Assembly: GCF_000332155.1 (NCBI RefSeq)
Contig: NZ_KB235904.1
Location: 1,630,859-1,694,858 of the forward strand
DNA from: Kamptonema formosum PCC 6407
GTDB taxonomy: Bacteria > Cyanobacteriota > Cyanobacteriia > Cyanobacteriales > Microcoleaceae
DNA length: 64,000 nt
Reading direction: 5' to 3'
Of the stretch, positions 7,134 through 17,259 are shown piece after piece. The notes under the pieces were generated by a model. It was not told where the DNA came from, made no database searches, and was given only the letters and a program-made list of their open reading frames with translations. The translations under genes and the position numbers were made by a program. The stretch's first letter is position 1, and the number at the start of each line of letters is the position of its first letter.

Positions 7134-10100
7134 CTACTCGGCTAGAAGAGTGGTAATGAAATCTCGGACGCGATCGAGGTGACTTTTCAACTCGCTCGAA
7201 AGTTCGTTTGCTCCTACAAGGGATTGCGATCGCCCCAGTTGTTCCAGTTGAGCCGCGACATCTAAGAGCGATCGCGCCCCCAAATTAGCTGAAGCACCTT
7301 TAATCCTATGCGATCGCTGCTCGACAGCAAGAAAATCATTAGCCGCGATCGCTCTCTCTAAATCAGCCAAGTCTGTCTCAGAAGTCTTGAGAAACGCCTC
7401 TAAAAGCCGCCTTTGCAAATCCGCCTTCCCTAGAGAGAATTTTTGCAACTGGCCGATGTCTATGGGAGAGGGTGGAGGAGATAGGGAGGATGGGGAGGAT
7501 GGGGAAGGTAGGGAGGATGGGGAAGGTAGGGAGGATTTAACTTCCCCCTCTCCCCCACTCTCCCCCCCTCTCCCCCCATCTTCCCCCTCTCCCCCCACTC
7601 TCCCCCCGCTCAAGAGCTCCCCCGCTCCCCCGCTCAAGAGCTCCCCCGCTCCCCCGCTCCACTGCTCTAAGATCCTTTCTAACTCTTTGAGGTCAACGGG
7701 TTTGCTGAGATAGTCATCCATACCGGCGGCTAGACATTTATCTCGATCTTGTGGTAAGGCATGAGCTGTTAGCGCGATCACTACGGTGTGGCGATCGCTA
7801 TTTGCTGCTTCCCGCCGCCGTAACTCCTGCGTCGCCTCATAGCCGTCCAATACTGGCATTTGACCATCCATTAACACAATATCGTAGTTTTTCTCCGCCA
7901 ACAATCTCAGAGCTTCCTGACCGTTATCAGCACACTCAGCTTCATAGCCCAAAACTTCTAACTGAGCAAGAATAACTTGTCGGTTAACGGGGTGATCTTC
8001 TGCTACTAAAATTGTTACTTGGTTATCGTCTGTTGCTGGTTTCGTTTGTGTTACTAACCGTTTTTCAGCGATCCATAAAAGCCGATCGAATAGCTGGGAA
8101 GGTCTAACAGGTTTGAGGATAAAATCGCAGCAGTCTTTGCGGAATATTTGTCGGAGACGCTGGGCAAATCTGTCTGCGATCGCAGAATCTCGCTGTTGCA
8201 GAGAAGTCATCAATAAAAACTTGGTTTGGGCAAACTCTGGGTGAGAGCGAATGACTTCAACTAACAAATTTTCTCCCTGTTCTACTAACTGTAAATCCAG
8301 CAAAACCGCATCGTAAGGTCTTTTCTGCTGACCCGATTTTCGCAAAGTAGCCAAAAGCCTTGCACAGTCTGCCGCTGCATCCGATCGCATCCCCCAGGTG
8401 TGAGCCAAATATTGCAGGACTTGGCGAGTTCTAGGAGGGGCCGTTCCTAATAGCAACCGGCGGCCAGTTAGAGCCAAAGAAACAGCGGGAGAAATCATAT
8501 TAGTCTGTTTGCTTAGCTCTACTGTAAACCAGAAAGTTGAGCCTTTACCCACCTCGCTTTCTACCCCAATTTCTCCTCCCATCCGTTCAGTCAACTGCTT
8601 GCAAATTGCTAATCCCAAACCAGTACCTCCGTACTCGCGAGTGGTAGAAGCGTCTACTTGAGAAAAGGATTGAAATAGTTTTTTCTGAGCTTCTGGGGAA
8701 ATACCAATGCCGGTATCTGTCACTGCAAAACGGAGGAAAACTGAGGTCGAAGTTCGATCGCGCAGAGCGACTTGCACCATGACTTCGCCTTCTTCTGTAA
8801 ACTTAATCGCATTGGCGACTAAATTTAATAGGATTTGGCGTAAACGGCTCGGATCGCCTCTGAGCGATCGCGGCACGGCACTATAAATTAAAATTGCTAA
8901 TTCCAGTCTTTTAATTTCTGCCTGAGCTGCTAGTAACTCGACGACTTCTTCAATGCAGGAGTTTAAGTCAAAGTCGATCTCTTCTAGCTGCATCTTTCCC
9001 GCTTCCAGCTTTGAGAAGTCGAGTATATCGTTAATGACGCTGAGTAGATGATGGGCGCTACTGCGGATGATTTCGGCACACTCGCGCTGTTTGGGTGCAA
9101 GATTTGTTTCTAACAATAATTGAGCCATTCCCAATACACCGTTCATCGGTGTACGGATTTCGTGGCTCATATTAGCAAGGAAATGAGACTTAAGTTTGGC
9201 CGTTGCGATCGCCGCTTCTCTAGCTTCCACGAGTTCGCCGATTTGGTGAGTGACGACGACAACACCACCGATTTCGCCGCTAGTATTATACCAGGGATGA
9301 ATTGCCCAACGCAGGTAAACTTTGATGCCATCTTCCCATTCCCAGACATCTTCTGGACAGGAGGCGATCTCTCCTTGCAGTGAAGAATTTAACTGTTTGC
9401 GCCAGCGTTCGGGCATATTTGGAAGCAAATCGTACTGGCACATCCCGATCGCGGACTGAACTGGCAGGCAGTTATCCGCCATCCATTTCTCGCTGTGAGC
9501 GAGATAGCGCATTTCCGTGTCGAACATTGCCATTGCTACGGGGGTGCAAGAGATAATCTGTTGTAGTTGTTGGCGTTCTTTTTCTAGCTCAACTTCGCGC
9601 AACTTGCGATCGCTAATATCCATCGTCAAGCCATCCCAGAGAATATCCCCATTTTCTTGCCTTTCGGGTCGAGACGAGGCCCAAATCCACTTCAACTTGC
9701 CAGAAGGCGTGTTAATTCGATATTCCTGCGTCCAGGGTGTCAAATTTTCAGCAGAGAGGGCGATCGAGTCCAATACCCTTTGGCTATCTTCTGGGTGTAT
9801 CATCTCAATCACCAGCGCCGCATTCTGCTGAATTTCTTCTGATTCGATCTCGTAGATTTCGCGAGCACCACAACTGGTGAAGGGAAAGGAGATCGATCCC
9901 TCTGCTGAAATGCAAAACTGGTAAATCATTCCCGGCACATTGGCGGCCAATTTTTGAAAGCGTTCTTCACTACGTCGCAGAGCCCACTCAGCTTGGCGGC
10001 GTTCGACTATTTCCTGCTGCATCAGTTCGTTGAGCTTTGTGAGGGCGGCTGTGCGCTCTTCCACCATCAATTCCAGGTGTTTTTTGTATTGCCGCAATTC

Positions 10101-11036
10101 CGCTTCTGTTCGGAGGTGTGCGGTGATATCGCGCCCTTCAATGATGATCGGATTAAATTCCCCTGTCTGGTCAAATGCAGGTTTGAAGGAAGCATCGAGG
10201 GTAACGATCGTTCCGTCTATACAAGGTATGTCAAATTCTGTGCGAATCAGTTCGCCCCTAGCCGCCGCCGCGATCGCATTTTGCAAGCGCTTTTGAGTCG
10301 GGTTTTGAGTCGGATTTTCTAAAGTTTTAAGTTTGGCAACGGAGATGTCTATTTCTCTATGTTCCCTCTCTTCCCTTCCTTCTTCCTTCTTCCTTCTTCC
10401 TTCTTCCTTCTCTTCCTTCTCCCCAGTCCACCAAGGCGTTTCCCAGAATGGTTTACCAATGACACCAACGCGGGTAATGCCCCCAAAATCCAAGGCTGTT
10501 TGGTTGACTTCCAAGAGTGTACCGTCTGGGGCGACGAGGGCAATCAGTTGAAAAGCTTGGTCAAAGATCGCTCGAAAGCGCTGTTCGCTTGCTTTTAGGG
10601 CTGCTTCTGTGGCTTGGCGATCGCGAATTTCGGCTTCTAGTTCGGCATAACTTGGCATCGCTAAAGCTTTGGGAAGCGTCGCGACTGCTAGTAATGCTGT
10701 TAATATCGAGATGGTAGCCGCGATCGCTTTGGCAAACGCTGATATCCAATAGCTAGAATGCCACAGCGTCCACAAGTCAGTAATGCTAACAGTTCCCCAG
10801 CTAGCGATCGCGGCTGCAAATAACCAGAAAATTACCCGAAATCGCAGATCCCGGCGCTTGTGGAGGAAATACACCAGCATCCCCAGAATTGAGTAACAAC
10901 CGGCAGCTATTGCTAAGTCTAAGCCTGCGTGCAACCATACTAACTCTGGCTGCCAAAGATAAAAGTCTTTGTGTGAAATAAATGAGCTAGACGCAATTAA
11001 TTTGCTGTCTATAAGTTTTGTCCAGATTTCCAGCAT
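7134..11036 (-). CDS. Hybrid sensor histidine kinase, degenerate ethylene-receptor-like sensor, PAS, REC, HPt
   Basis: About 1300 residues from the ATG at 11036. A GTG at 11090 would add 18 residues, but relatives start with MLxxx...YLWQPxLVWLH. Order: three membrane helices (about 33-125) like the ethylene-receptor/MASE-type sensor; PAS near 150-310; coiled coil; PAS near 350-490; PAS near 500-620; HisKA with [10 protein letters not shown]; HATPase with GTGLGLAI; a degenerate REC; a canonical REC ([15 protein letters not shown]); and HPt with [11 protein letters not shown] phosphorelay from membrane to HPt is expected. The copper-ligand Cys and His of the sensor are Trp80 and Ser84. Two linkers are repeat-derived. 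No obvious cognate regulator is adjacent. Confidence 0.92.
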   Translation of the reverse strand: MLEIWTKLIDSKLIASSSFISHKDFYLWQPELVWLHAGLDLAIAAGCYSILGMLVYFLHKRRDLRFRVIFWLFAAAIASWGTVSITDLWTLWHSSYWISAFAKAIAATISILTALLAVATLPKALAMPSYAELEAEIRDRQATEAALKASEQRFRAIFDQAFQLIALVAPDGTLLEVNQTALDFGGITRVGVIGKPFWETPWWTGEKEEKEEGRRKKEEGREEREHREIDISVAKLKTLENPTQNPTQKRLQNAIAAAARGELIRTEFDIPCIDGTIVTLDASFKPAFDQTGEFNPIIIEGRDITAHLRTEAELRQYKKHLELMVEERTAALTKLNELMQQEIVERRQAEWALRRSEERFQKLAANVPGMIYQFCISAEGSISFPFTSCGAREIYEIESEEIQQNAALVIEMIHPEDSQRVLDSIALSAENLTPWTQEYRINTPSGKLKWIWASSRPERQENGDILWDGLTMDISDRKLREVELEKERQQLQQIISCTPVAMAMFDTEMRYLAHSEKWMADNCLPVQSAIGMCQYDLLPNMPERWRKQLNSSLQGEIASCPEDVWEWEDGIKVYLRWAIHPWYNTSGEIGGVVVVTHQIGELVEAREAAIATAKLKSHFLANMSHEIRTPMNGVLGMAQLLLETNLAPKQRECAEIIRSSAHHLLSVINDILDFSKLEAGKMQLEEIDFDLNSCIEEVVELLAAQAEIKRLELAILIYSAVPRSLRGDPSRLRQILLNLVANAIKFTEEGEVMVQVALRDRTSTSVFLRFAVTDTGIGISPEAQKKLFQSFSQVDASTTREYGGTGLGLAICKQLTERMGGEIGVESEVGKGSTFWFTVELSKQTNMISPAVSLALTGRRLLLGTAPPRTRQVLQYLAHTWGMRSDAAADCARLLATLRKSGQQKRPYDAVLLDLQLVEQGENLLVEVIRSHPEFAQTKFLLMTSLQQRDSAIADRFAQRLRQIFRKDCCDFILKPVRPSQLFDRLLWIAEKRLVTQTKPATDDNQVTILVAEDHPVNRQVILAQLEVLGYEAECADNGQEALRLLAEKNYDIVLMDGQMPVLDGYEATQELRRREAANSDRHTVVIALTAHALPQDRDKCLAAGMDDYLSKPVDLKELERILEQWSGGAGELLSGGAGELLSGGRVGGEGEDGGRGGESGGEGEVKSSLPSPSSLPSPSSPSSLSPPPSPIDIGQLQKFSLGKADLQRRLLEAFLKTSETDLADLERAIAANDFLAVEQRSHRIKGASANLGARSLLDVAAQLEQLGRSQSLVGANELSSELKSHLDRVRDFITTLLAE
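7460..7670. repeat. Low-complexity repeat coding for a kinase linker
   Basis: G-rich runs of GGGAGGAT/GGGGAAGG type on the plus strand, plus a tandem CTCAAGAGCTCCCCCGCTCC unit. They lie inside the kinase gene between the last REC and the HPt. The kinase reads them as a Gly/Glu-rich then Ser/Pro-rich linker of about 65 residues (SGGAGELL twice, then [11 protein letters not shown]). The reading frame is preserved. Confidence 0.85.
10345..10430. repeat. In-frame CTTCCTT heptamer array inside the kinase
   Basis: CTTCCTT heptamers run in tandem inside a PAS domain. They code for a Lys/Glu/Arg-rich insert ([16 protein letters not shown]) between the strand ending [10 protein letters not shown] and the next helix. 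The same heptamer array occurs in intergenic DNA at 29679-29736 and 60801-60838. Confidence 0.85.
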
Positions 11037-11171
11037 CACTACTACTTTTAAAAACGACAGGTTCTCTACATTAATGCCACTTAAACCCACTTCTTGATAC
11101 TCAACAAGATAGATTTTGGTAGAAATGAAAAAAGCTACCAGTTTTTAGAGTTTTCAACATATACATTAATT

Positions 11172-11215
11172 GTATCAATAGTTACAAACAAATTATAGTG
11201 AAGCTGCTTTAATCT
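11172..11215 (+). promoter_or_regulatory. NtcA-activated promoter
   Basis: GTA at 11172-11174, eight bases, then TAC at 11183-11185 gives the perfect NtcA palindrome GTAN8TAC. TAATCT at 11210-11215 fits the TAN3T -10 box with 24 bp between. This is the canonical architecture of class II NtcA promoters. It drives the BMP-transporter gene and places it under nitrogen-limitation control. The spacing was counted directly; binding is inferred. Confidence 0.75.
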
Positions 11216-11266
11216 TATTTCATTATTTACATAAAATTCAAAAAATTGCGGAGAAAAGTAGCAGCA

Positions 11267-12469
11267 GTGAGCAATAAACGTTCTTTAACCTTAAGTCGTC
11301 GTCAGGTAGTGCGCGGTTTGTTGTCCGCAGGGGCTTTTGGAGTTACTTTGCGTCTGGGAACAGGATGCACGCCAACTACTGTACCCCAACAAAGCCAAAG
11401 TCCTACAGGGCAATCGCCATCTACGGGCACAGGGGCCAAAGTAGTGACAATGGGCTTTATCTACGTTGGTGCTAAAGATGATTATGGCTGGAATCAGGCT
11501 CACGCGCAAGGGAAAGAAGGAGTTTCCAAACTCTCTGGGGTGAAAACAGTCGAAGAGGCCAGCGTTCCTGAAACAAATGCCTCTGAAGAAACCATGCTCA
11601 ATATGATTAATCAGGACGGAGTAACTGTCCTATTTCCTACTTCTTTTGGTTATTTCGATCCCCATATTATCAAAGTAGCAAAAGAGAATCCTACCATTCA
11701 ATTTTTCCACGCAGGAGGGCTTTACGATTCAAGCAAACACCCAAACAATATAGGTAGCTATTATGGCTATATCGACGAAGCCCAATATGTAGCTGGAATT
11801 GTAGCAGCTCATAGTTCTAAGAGCGGGAAATTAGGGTTTGTGGCAGCTAAACCAATTCCCCAAGTAGTGCGAAATATTAACAGTTATACTCTGGGTGCCC
11901 GGAGCATTAAACCCGACATTACAACCCAAGTAATTTTTACAGGTGATTGGTCTTTACCTGTGAAAGAAGCTGAAGCGACTAATAGTATGGTCGATCAAGG
12001 AACTGACGTTATTACTTGTCACGTAGACAGCCCCAAAGTGGTAATGGAAACTGCGGAAAAACGGGGTATTTTCTGTACAGGATACCACACGAATCAAGCA
12101 GCTTTAGCTCCTAAAGGATATCTGACTGGTGCTGAGTGGGATTGGGCTAAAATTTACTCAGAATATGCCGAGATGCTTTTAGCGGGCAAAAACCTGATGG
12201 ATGGCGGAATTTCTCACTTGGTACGTGGTGGTTTGAAGGAAGGTTTTTGTAAGTTATCGCCCTATGGTGCGGCGGTGAGCGAACAAGCAAAAAAGGACGC
12301 TGACGCGGCACAGGCTAAGCTATTAGATGGCACTTTAGTAATTTATAAGGGGGAATTAAAGGATAATACGGGGAAAATTGTAATTCCTGCTGGCAAGGAC
12401 TTCAAACAGCAAGATCCAGAACTAGAAAAGATGACTTGGTTGGTGGAAGGCGTGTTGGGAAGTACCTAA
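11267..12469 (+). CDS. BMP-family ABC transporter substrate-binding lipoprotein
   Basis: About 400 residues from GTG at 11267; TTG at 11246 is an alternative, and GGAG lies at 11250-11253. The N-terminus has a Tat-like SRRQVVRGLL motif, a hydrophobic stretch and a lipobox (LGTGC), so it should be exported and lipid-anchored. The mature part is a basic-membrane-protein (PBP1_BMP) binding domain (GFIYVGAKDDYGWNQAH, then GYIDEAQYVAG). BMP proteins usually bind nucleosides. The two permeases and a double ATPase downstream complete a transporter, and two cysteine hydrolases are interleaved, suggesting an amide or ureide ligand. An NtcA promoter precedes it. Confidence 0.92.
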   Translation: MSNKRSLTLSRRQVVRGLLSAGAFGVTLRLGTGCTPTTVPQQSQSPTGQSPSTGTGAKVVTMGFIYVGAKDDYGWNQAHAQGKEGVSKLSGVKTVEEASVPETNASEETMLNMINQDGVTVLFPTSFGYFDPHIIKVAKENPTIQFFHAGGLYDSSKHPNNIGSYYGYIDEAQYVAGIVAAHSSKSGKLGFVAAKPIPQVVRNINSYTLGARSIKPDITTQVIFTGDWSLPVKEAEATNSMVDQGTDVITCHVDSPKVVMETAEKRGIFCTGYHTNQAALAPKGYLTGAEWDWAKIYSEYAEMLLAGKNLMDGGISHLVRGGLKEGFCKLSPYGAAVSEQAKKDADAAQAKLLDGTLVIYKGELKDNTGKIVIPAGKDFKQQDPELEKMTWLVEGVLGST

Positions 12470-12483
12470 AGAATTAAAGAGTA

Positions 12484-12551
12484 AAAATTAAAAATTAAAC
12501 ATGGGAGGAATGAAAGAATTAAAAATTAAAAACTAAACATGGGAGGAAGGT
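12484..12551. repeat. Direct repeat, two copies
   Basis: The segment AAAAATTAAACATGGGAGGA and its variant AAAACTAAACATGGGAGGA occur at about 12484-12510 and 12516-12551, between the binding-protein and first permease genes. It looks like a local duplication of about 34 bp. Confidence 0.6.
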
Positions 12552-12598
12552 AGGTTGGGTAGGGAAAATGAAAAATTAATAAATTACCAATTAAGCCT

Positions 12599-13678
12599 AT
12601 GACTACTCAAGTTGTATCTGGAAATCCATCCTCAATAAACTGGCGTTCGCTACTAGAAACAGTGACTATTCCCATAGCTGCTTTAGTGGTTTCGCTATTA
12701 TTATTCGGGATATTTTGTGCCGCAGCAGGTGCTAATCCGTTAGCAGTATATGGCTCGATTTATAAAGCAGCTTTTGGGAGTTGGTTTTCTTTCCAAAATA
12801 GCCTAATTCGGGCTGCGCCTTTGATGTTAAGTTCACTCTGTACAGTCTTACCTGCTCGGTTGGGCTTAGTGATTATTGGTAATGAGGGAGCGATCGTCAT
12901 GGGGGGACTCGGCGCGATCGCCACTGGTTTAGCTTTAAACAGCGCACCGCCAACTGTTGTGCAGTTAGGAATGGCGATCGCAGGCATTATTAGCGGTGGT
13001 TTGTGGATCGCCTTAGCCGGGGCGCTGCGGTATTACCGAGGTGTAAATGAAACCATTAGCAGCTTGTTGCTCAATTATATCGCGATCGCGCTTTTGAATC
13101 ATTTAGTCGGCGGCCCGATGCGCGATCCCAGTTCCCTGAACAAACCTTCTAGCTATCCCCTCGCTGATGTCAATATGCTGGGAACTTTGCCGGGAACGCG
13201 AGTTCACTACGGCTTGATTTTTGGGCTAATTGTTTGCGCGATCGCTTATGTCTTGATTCAGCGAACTACCTTTGGTTTTGCTGTTCGCACCGCAGGTGGT
13301 AACGTTCGAGCAGCACGAATGGCCGGATTACCAGTAGGTAAATTAACATTAATCATCTGTTTTCTGGGAGGTGCTTGTGCAGGTTTAGCCGGGATGGTAG
13401 AAGTTGCAGCCGTACACGGCAAGGCGAATGAATCCCTAAATGCAAGTTACGGTTACAGCGGCATTTTAGTTGCATTTATTGCCCGACAAAATCCTTTAGC
13501 TGCCGTGCTAATTTCAATTTTGTTAGGTGGAATTTTAGCAAGTGGGGGAATTTTGCAGCGATCGCACAACCTCCCAGATGCCACAGTTTTAGTTTTCCAA
13601 GGGTTGGTTTTCTTGGTGATTCTTTTCAGTGAATCGCTTTATGGAAAATTACCATTTTTCAAGCAACAAGACAGATAA
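12599..13678 (+). CDS. ABC transporter permease, BMP/nucleoside type (first)
   Basis: 359 residues with about nine hydrophobic segments. This is the longer of the two permeases of a BMP (YufP/BranchedChain-type) importer in the inner membrane. Recognisable features are the RAAPLMLSSLCTVLPARLG segment, GNEGAIVMGG, the cytoplasmic YYRGVNETISSLLLNYIA loop and the FGFAVRTAGGNVRAARMAG coupling region. It follows the binding-protein gene by 129 bp that hold direct repeats. It works with the second permease at 13814 and the ATPase at 15527. Substrate is not readable from the sequence. Confidence 0.92.
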   Translation: MTTQVVSGNPSSINWRSLLETVTIPIAALVVSLLLFGIFCAAAGANPLAVYGSIYKAAFGSWFSFQNSLIRAAPLMLSSLCTVLPARLGLVIIGNEGAIVMGGLGAIATGLALNSAPPTVVQLGMAIAGIISGGLWIALAGALRYYRGVNETISSLLLNYIAIALLNHLVGGPMRDPSSLNKPSSYPLADVNMLGTLPGTRVHYGLIFGLIVCAIAYVLIQRTTFGFAVRTAGGNVRAARMAGLPVGKLTLIICFLGGACAGLAGMVEVAAVHGKANESLNASYGYSGILVAFIARQNPLAAVLISILLGGILASGGILQRSHNLPDATVLVFQGLVFLVILFSESLYGKLPFFKQQDR

Positions 13679-13713
13679 ACGAAAAATAACGTAGGGTGGG
13701 TGATCCTCTGCCA

Positions 13714-13777
13714 GAAACCGGGTTTCTTCATAGATATCGAGTTACAATCGCAGATTTTTCTAAGAAACCCGGTTTCT
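13714..13777. repeat. Dispersed palindromic repeat (GAAACCGGGTTTC type)
   Basis: GAAACCGGGTTTCTT at 13714-13728 and its exact reverse complement at 13763-13777 enclose 34 bp between the two permease genes. The same CAGAAACCGGGTTT core occurs in the MITE-like copies near 18.0, 18.7 and 22.0 kb. A hairpin here could reduce read-through between the permease genes. Confidence 0.85.
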
Positions 13778-13813
13778 TTCAACTAACGACTAACAACTAA
13801 TAACTAAGCACTT

Positions 13814-14743
13814 ATGGCAACAGAAACTTTAGGTTGGTGGGGAGTTCCGATCGCGATCGCAGCAGGAACACTGCGAGGAAGCGCACCCTTTCTATTCGTT
13901 AGTCTCGGCGAATGTCTGACCGAAAAAAGTGGCAAAATCAACCTCGGTTTAGAAGGCACTTTATTAATGGGTGCGATGAGTGCCTACGCCATATCCTATC
14001 TAACTCAATCACCTTGGTTAGGCGTTTTAGCAGCAGGAATTTCTGGGATGGTATTAGGAGCAATTCACGCTTGGCTATCCCAACGTCCCAAAGTTAACGA
14101 TGTAGCAGTTGGCATTGCCATGATTATCTTCGGAAGCGGTTTAGCTTTCTTTTTTGGCAAGCCTTTTATCCAACCAGTTGCACCCCAATTACCCACCATT
14201 GAATTAGGCGCTTGGATTAATCAGCCAGCAATTCAATCAGCTTTAAAAATTAGCCCTTTATTTATCATCGGCGTTGCCATAGCACCAGCAATGCAGTGGT
14301 TTTTTAAATCCACGCGCTGGGGGTTGTTTATCCGTGCCGTTGGTGACAATCCTGCTGCTGCTAGAGCGATGGGAATTCCAGTAAAATTGGTGCGGACAGC
14401 CTGCATTATCTTCGGGAGTTTCCTAGCAGGAATTGGCGGAGCTTACCTATCTCTTTATTACCCTGGAAGTTGGACAGAAAGGATTTCGAGCGGTCAAGGA
14501 TTAATGGCTGTTGCCTTAGTGATTTTTGCCCGTTGGAATCCCGTGCAATGTTTATATGCAGCTTTATTATTTGGAGGAGCGCAAGCAATCGGGCCAGCTT
14601 TGCAATCAGTAGGAGTAGATTCTTACTACTACTTGTTTAATGCCTTACCTTACATCTTAACCCTAGCAGTAATGGTGATTACCTGTTCGCCAACTCGGAC
14701 AGCAATTGGTGCTCCCGGTGCTTTAGGAACTGACAATGATTAA
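13814..14743 (+). CDS. ABC transporter permease, BMP/nucleoside type (second)
   Basis: 309 residues with about eight membrane segments, the usual length of the shorter partner permease (YufQ-like). Diagnostic stretches are LGECLTEKSGKINLGLEGTL near residue 30, GAIHAWLSQRPKVNDVAVG near 95 and RAVGDNPAAARAMGIPV near 175, the last being the ATPase-contact loop. It forms the membrane channel with the permease at 12599. It is followed 57 bp later by a cysteine hydrolase, so uptake and hydrolysis are genetically linked. Confidence 0.92.
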   Translation: MATETLGWWGVPIAIAAGTLRGSAPFLFVSLGECLTEKSGKINLGLEGTLLMGAMSAYAISYLTQSPWLGVLAAGISGMVLGAIHAWLSQRPKVNDVAVGIAMIIFGSGLAFFFGKPFIQPVAPQLPTIELGAWINQPAIQSALKISPLFIIGVAIAPAMQWFFKSTRWGLFIRAVGDNPAAARAMGIPVKLVRTACIIFGSFLAGIGGAYLSLYYPGSWTERISSGQGLMAVALVIFARWNPVQCLYAALLFGGAQAIGPALQSVGVDSYYYLFNALPYILTLAVMVITCSPTRTAIGAPGALGTDND

Positions 14744-14800
14744 AGGTTAATGATTAAAGGTTAGTGATGTTCGCTCGCAAACTACAATCTCAAATTTTTT

Positions 14801-15484
14801 ATGGGACGTTTTGTTGAATCTGACCCCTATCCATATCCATTTAACGGTGATTTGCGTCCACAAAATACAGTGCTGCTAATTATTGATATGCAGATAGATT
14901 TCTGCGGAGTTGGCGGTTATGTAGATAAAATGGGTTATGATTTGTCGCTGACACGCGCACCAATTCAGCCAATAAAAAAGGTATTAGAAATAGTACGAAA
15001 TCTCGGCTTTCACGTCATCCACACCCGCGAAGGACATCGACCAGATTTATCAGACTTACCAGAAAATAAACAGTGGCGAAGTCGTAGAATTGGTGCAGGA
15101 ATTGGCGACTCTGGCCCCTGCGGGAAAATTTTAATTCGCGGTGAAACTGGATGGGAAATTATTCCTGAACTTGCTCCTTTACCGGGAGAATCAGTAATTG
15201 ATAAACCCGGAAAAGGTTCTTTTTACGCGACAGATTTAGATATGTTGCTAAGGCGTAAAGGCATCCAAAATATTATTCTGGCAGGAATAACAACTGATGT
15301 TTGCGTCCACACCACAATGCGGGATGCGAATGATAGAGGTTACGAATGTTTGCTACTTTCTGACTGCACCGGTGCAACAGATTATGGCAATCATCTAGCC
15401 GCACTCAAGATGATTAAAATGCAAGGCGGCGTTTTTGGTGCTGTCGCTGATTCGGAAGCATTAATTAGCGCCATTAAAGAGTAG
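14801..15484 (+). CDS. Isochorismatase-like cysteine hydrolase (first; biuret/ureide-type candidate)
   Basis: 227 residues, cytoplasmic. The cysteine-hydrolase triad is visible: Asp29 ([10 protein letters not shown]), Lys135 (DKPGKGSF) and Cys168 ([15 protein letters not shown]), with the cis-peptide-like AGITT ahead of the Cys. The [12 protein letters not shown] stretch is shared with amidohydrolases of this superfamily that act on ureides. The superfamily includes ureidoacrylate (RutB), biuret and triuret hydrolases. It sits between permease and ATPase genes of the BMP transporter. A paralogue is encoded at 17260. Cleavage of a C-N bond in an imported ureide is likely; the exact substrate is not determined. 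Confidence 0.85.
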   Translation: MGRFVESDPYPYPFNGDLRPQNTVLLIIDMQIDFCGVGGYVDKMGYDLSLTRAPIQPIKKVLEIVRNLGFHVIHTREGHRPDLSDLPENKQWRSRRIGAGIGDSGPCGKILIRGETGWEIIPELAPLPGESVIDKPGKGSFYATDLDMLLRRKGIQNIILAGITTDVCVHTTMRDANDRGYECLLLSDCTGATDYGNHLAALKMIKMQGGVFGAVADSEALISAIKE

Positions 15485-15526
15485 TTATTTCACAAACCAC
15501 TTTCTTTTAATTCAAGGAGCAAAACC

Positions 15527-17086
15527 ATGCTAGAAATTCCCAATCCAGAAATCATCACTCCCAGCTCAAAACTCCCTCAGCCACCCGATATCGAATTGGT
15601 GAACATCACCAAGCGATTTGGTTCTCTTTTAGCACTTGATAACGTTTCAACACGCCTGAAACCAGGAACTTTTCACGCTTTACTAGGTGAAAATGGAGCG
15701 GGTAAAAGTACGCTAGTGAAGTGTATCATGGGCTTCTACAATGCTGACAGTGGAGAGATTATAATTGATGGACAACCGCGCACTATTAACAGTCCTTACG
15801 ATGCTTATCAATACAGTATCGGCATGGTTTATCAGCATTTTACTCTCATTCCCTCAATGACAGTAGCAGAAAATTTAGTGCTGACGCGGCCAGATACTCC
15901 TAACGTGATTAACTGGAAAGCTGAATATGAACAATTAGAAGCATTTCTACAAACTGCACCATTTAAAGTTGATTTGTACAAACCAGCAAATCAACTTGCA
16001 GCCGGAGAAAAGCAAAAGGTAGAAATCCTGAAACAAATCTACCTCAAAAATCGGTTTCTCATCCTCGATGAACCCACATCTGTACTCACGCCAGATGAAG
16101 CTGATGAAGTTTTAGGCTTACTCAAACAAGAAGTGAGTGCGGGACGTTTAAGCGTGTTACTTATTACCCATAAATTCCGAGAAGTAACATCATTTGCCGA
16201 TGAAGTTACAGTTTTGCGAAGGGGAAAATTTGCAGGTAGTGGGTCAGTTAAAGACTTATCTACTTCCGAAATGGCTAAGATGATGTTGGGTGAGGAACGC
16301 AACGCTATTCAAATAGAAAAACTAGCCGAACTTCCGGGAGAACCTGTCATCAAAATTGAAGATATTTGTGCCAATGGTGACAACGGACTGGCGGCGGTAA
16401 AATCTGTAAATCTGACAGTTAGGAGGGGAGAAATTGTCGGGATTGCCGGGGTTTCTGGCAATGGTCAGCGAGAATTAGTAGAGGTGTTAGCAGGACAGAG
16501 AATTCCGACATCTGGACTATTAATGGTGAATGGAGAAGTTTATAAAGCAACTCGTCCAGAAATAGTCAAACATCGGGTTTTCTGCTTACCAGAGGAACCA
16601 CTACGAAATGCTTGCGTTCCCCAGATGAGTGTTGGCGAAAATATGGCTTTGCGAAAGTTCGATCGTGCGCCAATGGCTAAAGGCAATTTGTTTCTAATTT
16701 TGAAGGAAATTCGACTAGCTGCAATGGCTTTAATTGAGAAGTTTTCGGTGAAAACTCCCTCAGTAGATACGCCAATTAGTCATCTTTCTGGTGGTAATGT
16801 ACAACGAGCTGTGCTAGCAAGAGAGTTGTCAAATCATAACATTAATCTGTTAATTGCTGCTAATCCCTGTTTCGGGTTAGATTTTGCGGCGGTTGACTAT
16901 ATTCACTCCCAGTTAGTTGAGGCCAGAAATGAGGGTGTGGGTGTACTATTAGTGAGTGAAGATTTGGATGAGTTATTGAAATTAGCTGACAGAATTGTGG
17001 TGATGTCTGGCGGTAAGCTGGTTTATGAAAGTCTGATTGCAGATGTCGATATTCACGAAATAGGTCACTATATGGCTGGACATTAA
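15527..17086 (+). CDS. ABC transporter ATP-binding protein, double ATPase, BMP type
   Basis: 519 residues with two ATPase halves. The first has Walker A GENGAGKST at about 54-62, signature LAAGEKQKVE and Walker B FLILDEPTSVL. The second has the degenerate Walker A GVSGNGQRE and signature LSGGNVQRAVLARELS, with no standard Walker B glutamate (LLIAANPCFGLD). This is normal for sugar/nucleoside (YufO-like) importers. SD AAGGAG precedes the ATG. It powers the two permeases at 12599 and 13814. Confidence 0.93.
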   Translation: MLEIPNPEIITPSSKLPQPPDIELVNITKRFGSLLALDNVSTRLKPGTFHALLGENGAGKSTLVKCIMGFYNADSGEIIIDGQPRTINSPYDAYQYSIGMVYQHFTLIPSMTVAENLVLTRPDTPNVINWKAEYEQLEAFLQTAPFKVDLYKPANQLAAGEKQKVEILKQIYLKNRFLILDEPTSVLTPDEADEVLGLLKQEVSAGRLSVLLITHKFREVTSFADEVTVLRRGKFAGSGSVKDLSTSEMAKMMLGEERNAIQIEKLAELPGEPVIKIEDICANGDNGLAAVKSVNLTVRRGEIVGIAGVSGNGQRELVEVLAGQRIPTSGLLMVNGEVYKATRPEIVKHRVFCLPEEPLRNACVPQMSVGENMALRKFDRAPMAKGNLFLILKEIRLAAMALIEKFSVKTPSVDTPISHLSGGNVQRAVLARELSNHNINLLIAANPCFGLDFAAVDYIHSQLVEARNEGVGVLLVSEDLDELLKLADRIVVMSGGKLVYESLIADVDIHEIGHYMAGH

Positions 17087-17110
17087 TCTTGTATTTGCCC
17101 TCAATGCTTA

Positions 17111-17184
17111 AGTAGGGTGGGCGCTCGCCGCAAACAGCCTGTAACTTATAGCAGAAGATAGTTGTCGGCGAGCGCCCACCTTAC
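17111..17184. repeat. Dispersed palindromic repeat GTAGGGTGGGCGCTCGCCG, copy 1
   Basis: GTAGGGTGGGCGCTCGCCG is answered by CGGCGAGCGCCCACCTTAC about 36 bp later, giving near-perfect arms of about 19 bp. A second copy with a different loop lies at 43991-44061. The pair marks a mobile or spreading hairpin element. Confidence 0.9.
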
Positions 17185-17259
17185 AATTCATTAATATAAT
17201 GTTGGGTTTCGCTGTCGCTACACCCAACCTACTTGAGAATTAAAATTAGAGGTGAAAAA

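Noticed and set aside
7387..7713. 108-codon plus-strand Pro/Gly-rich frame
   Set aside because: It is the antisense reading of the low-complexity linker in the hybrid kinase.
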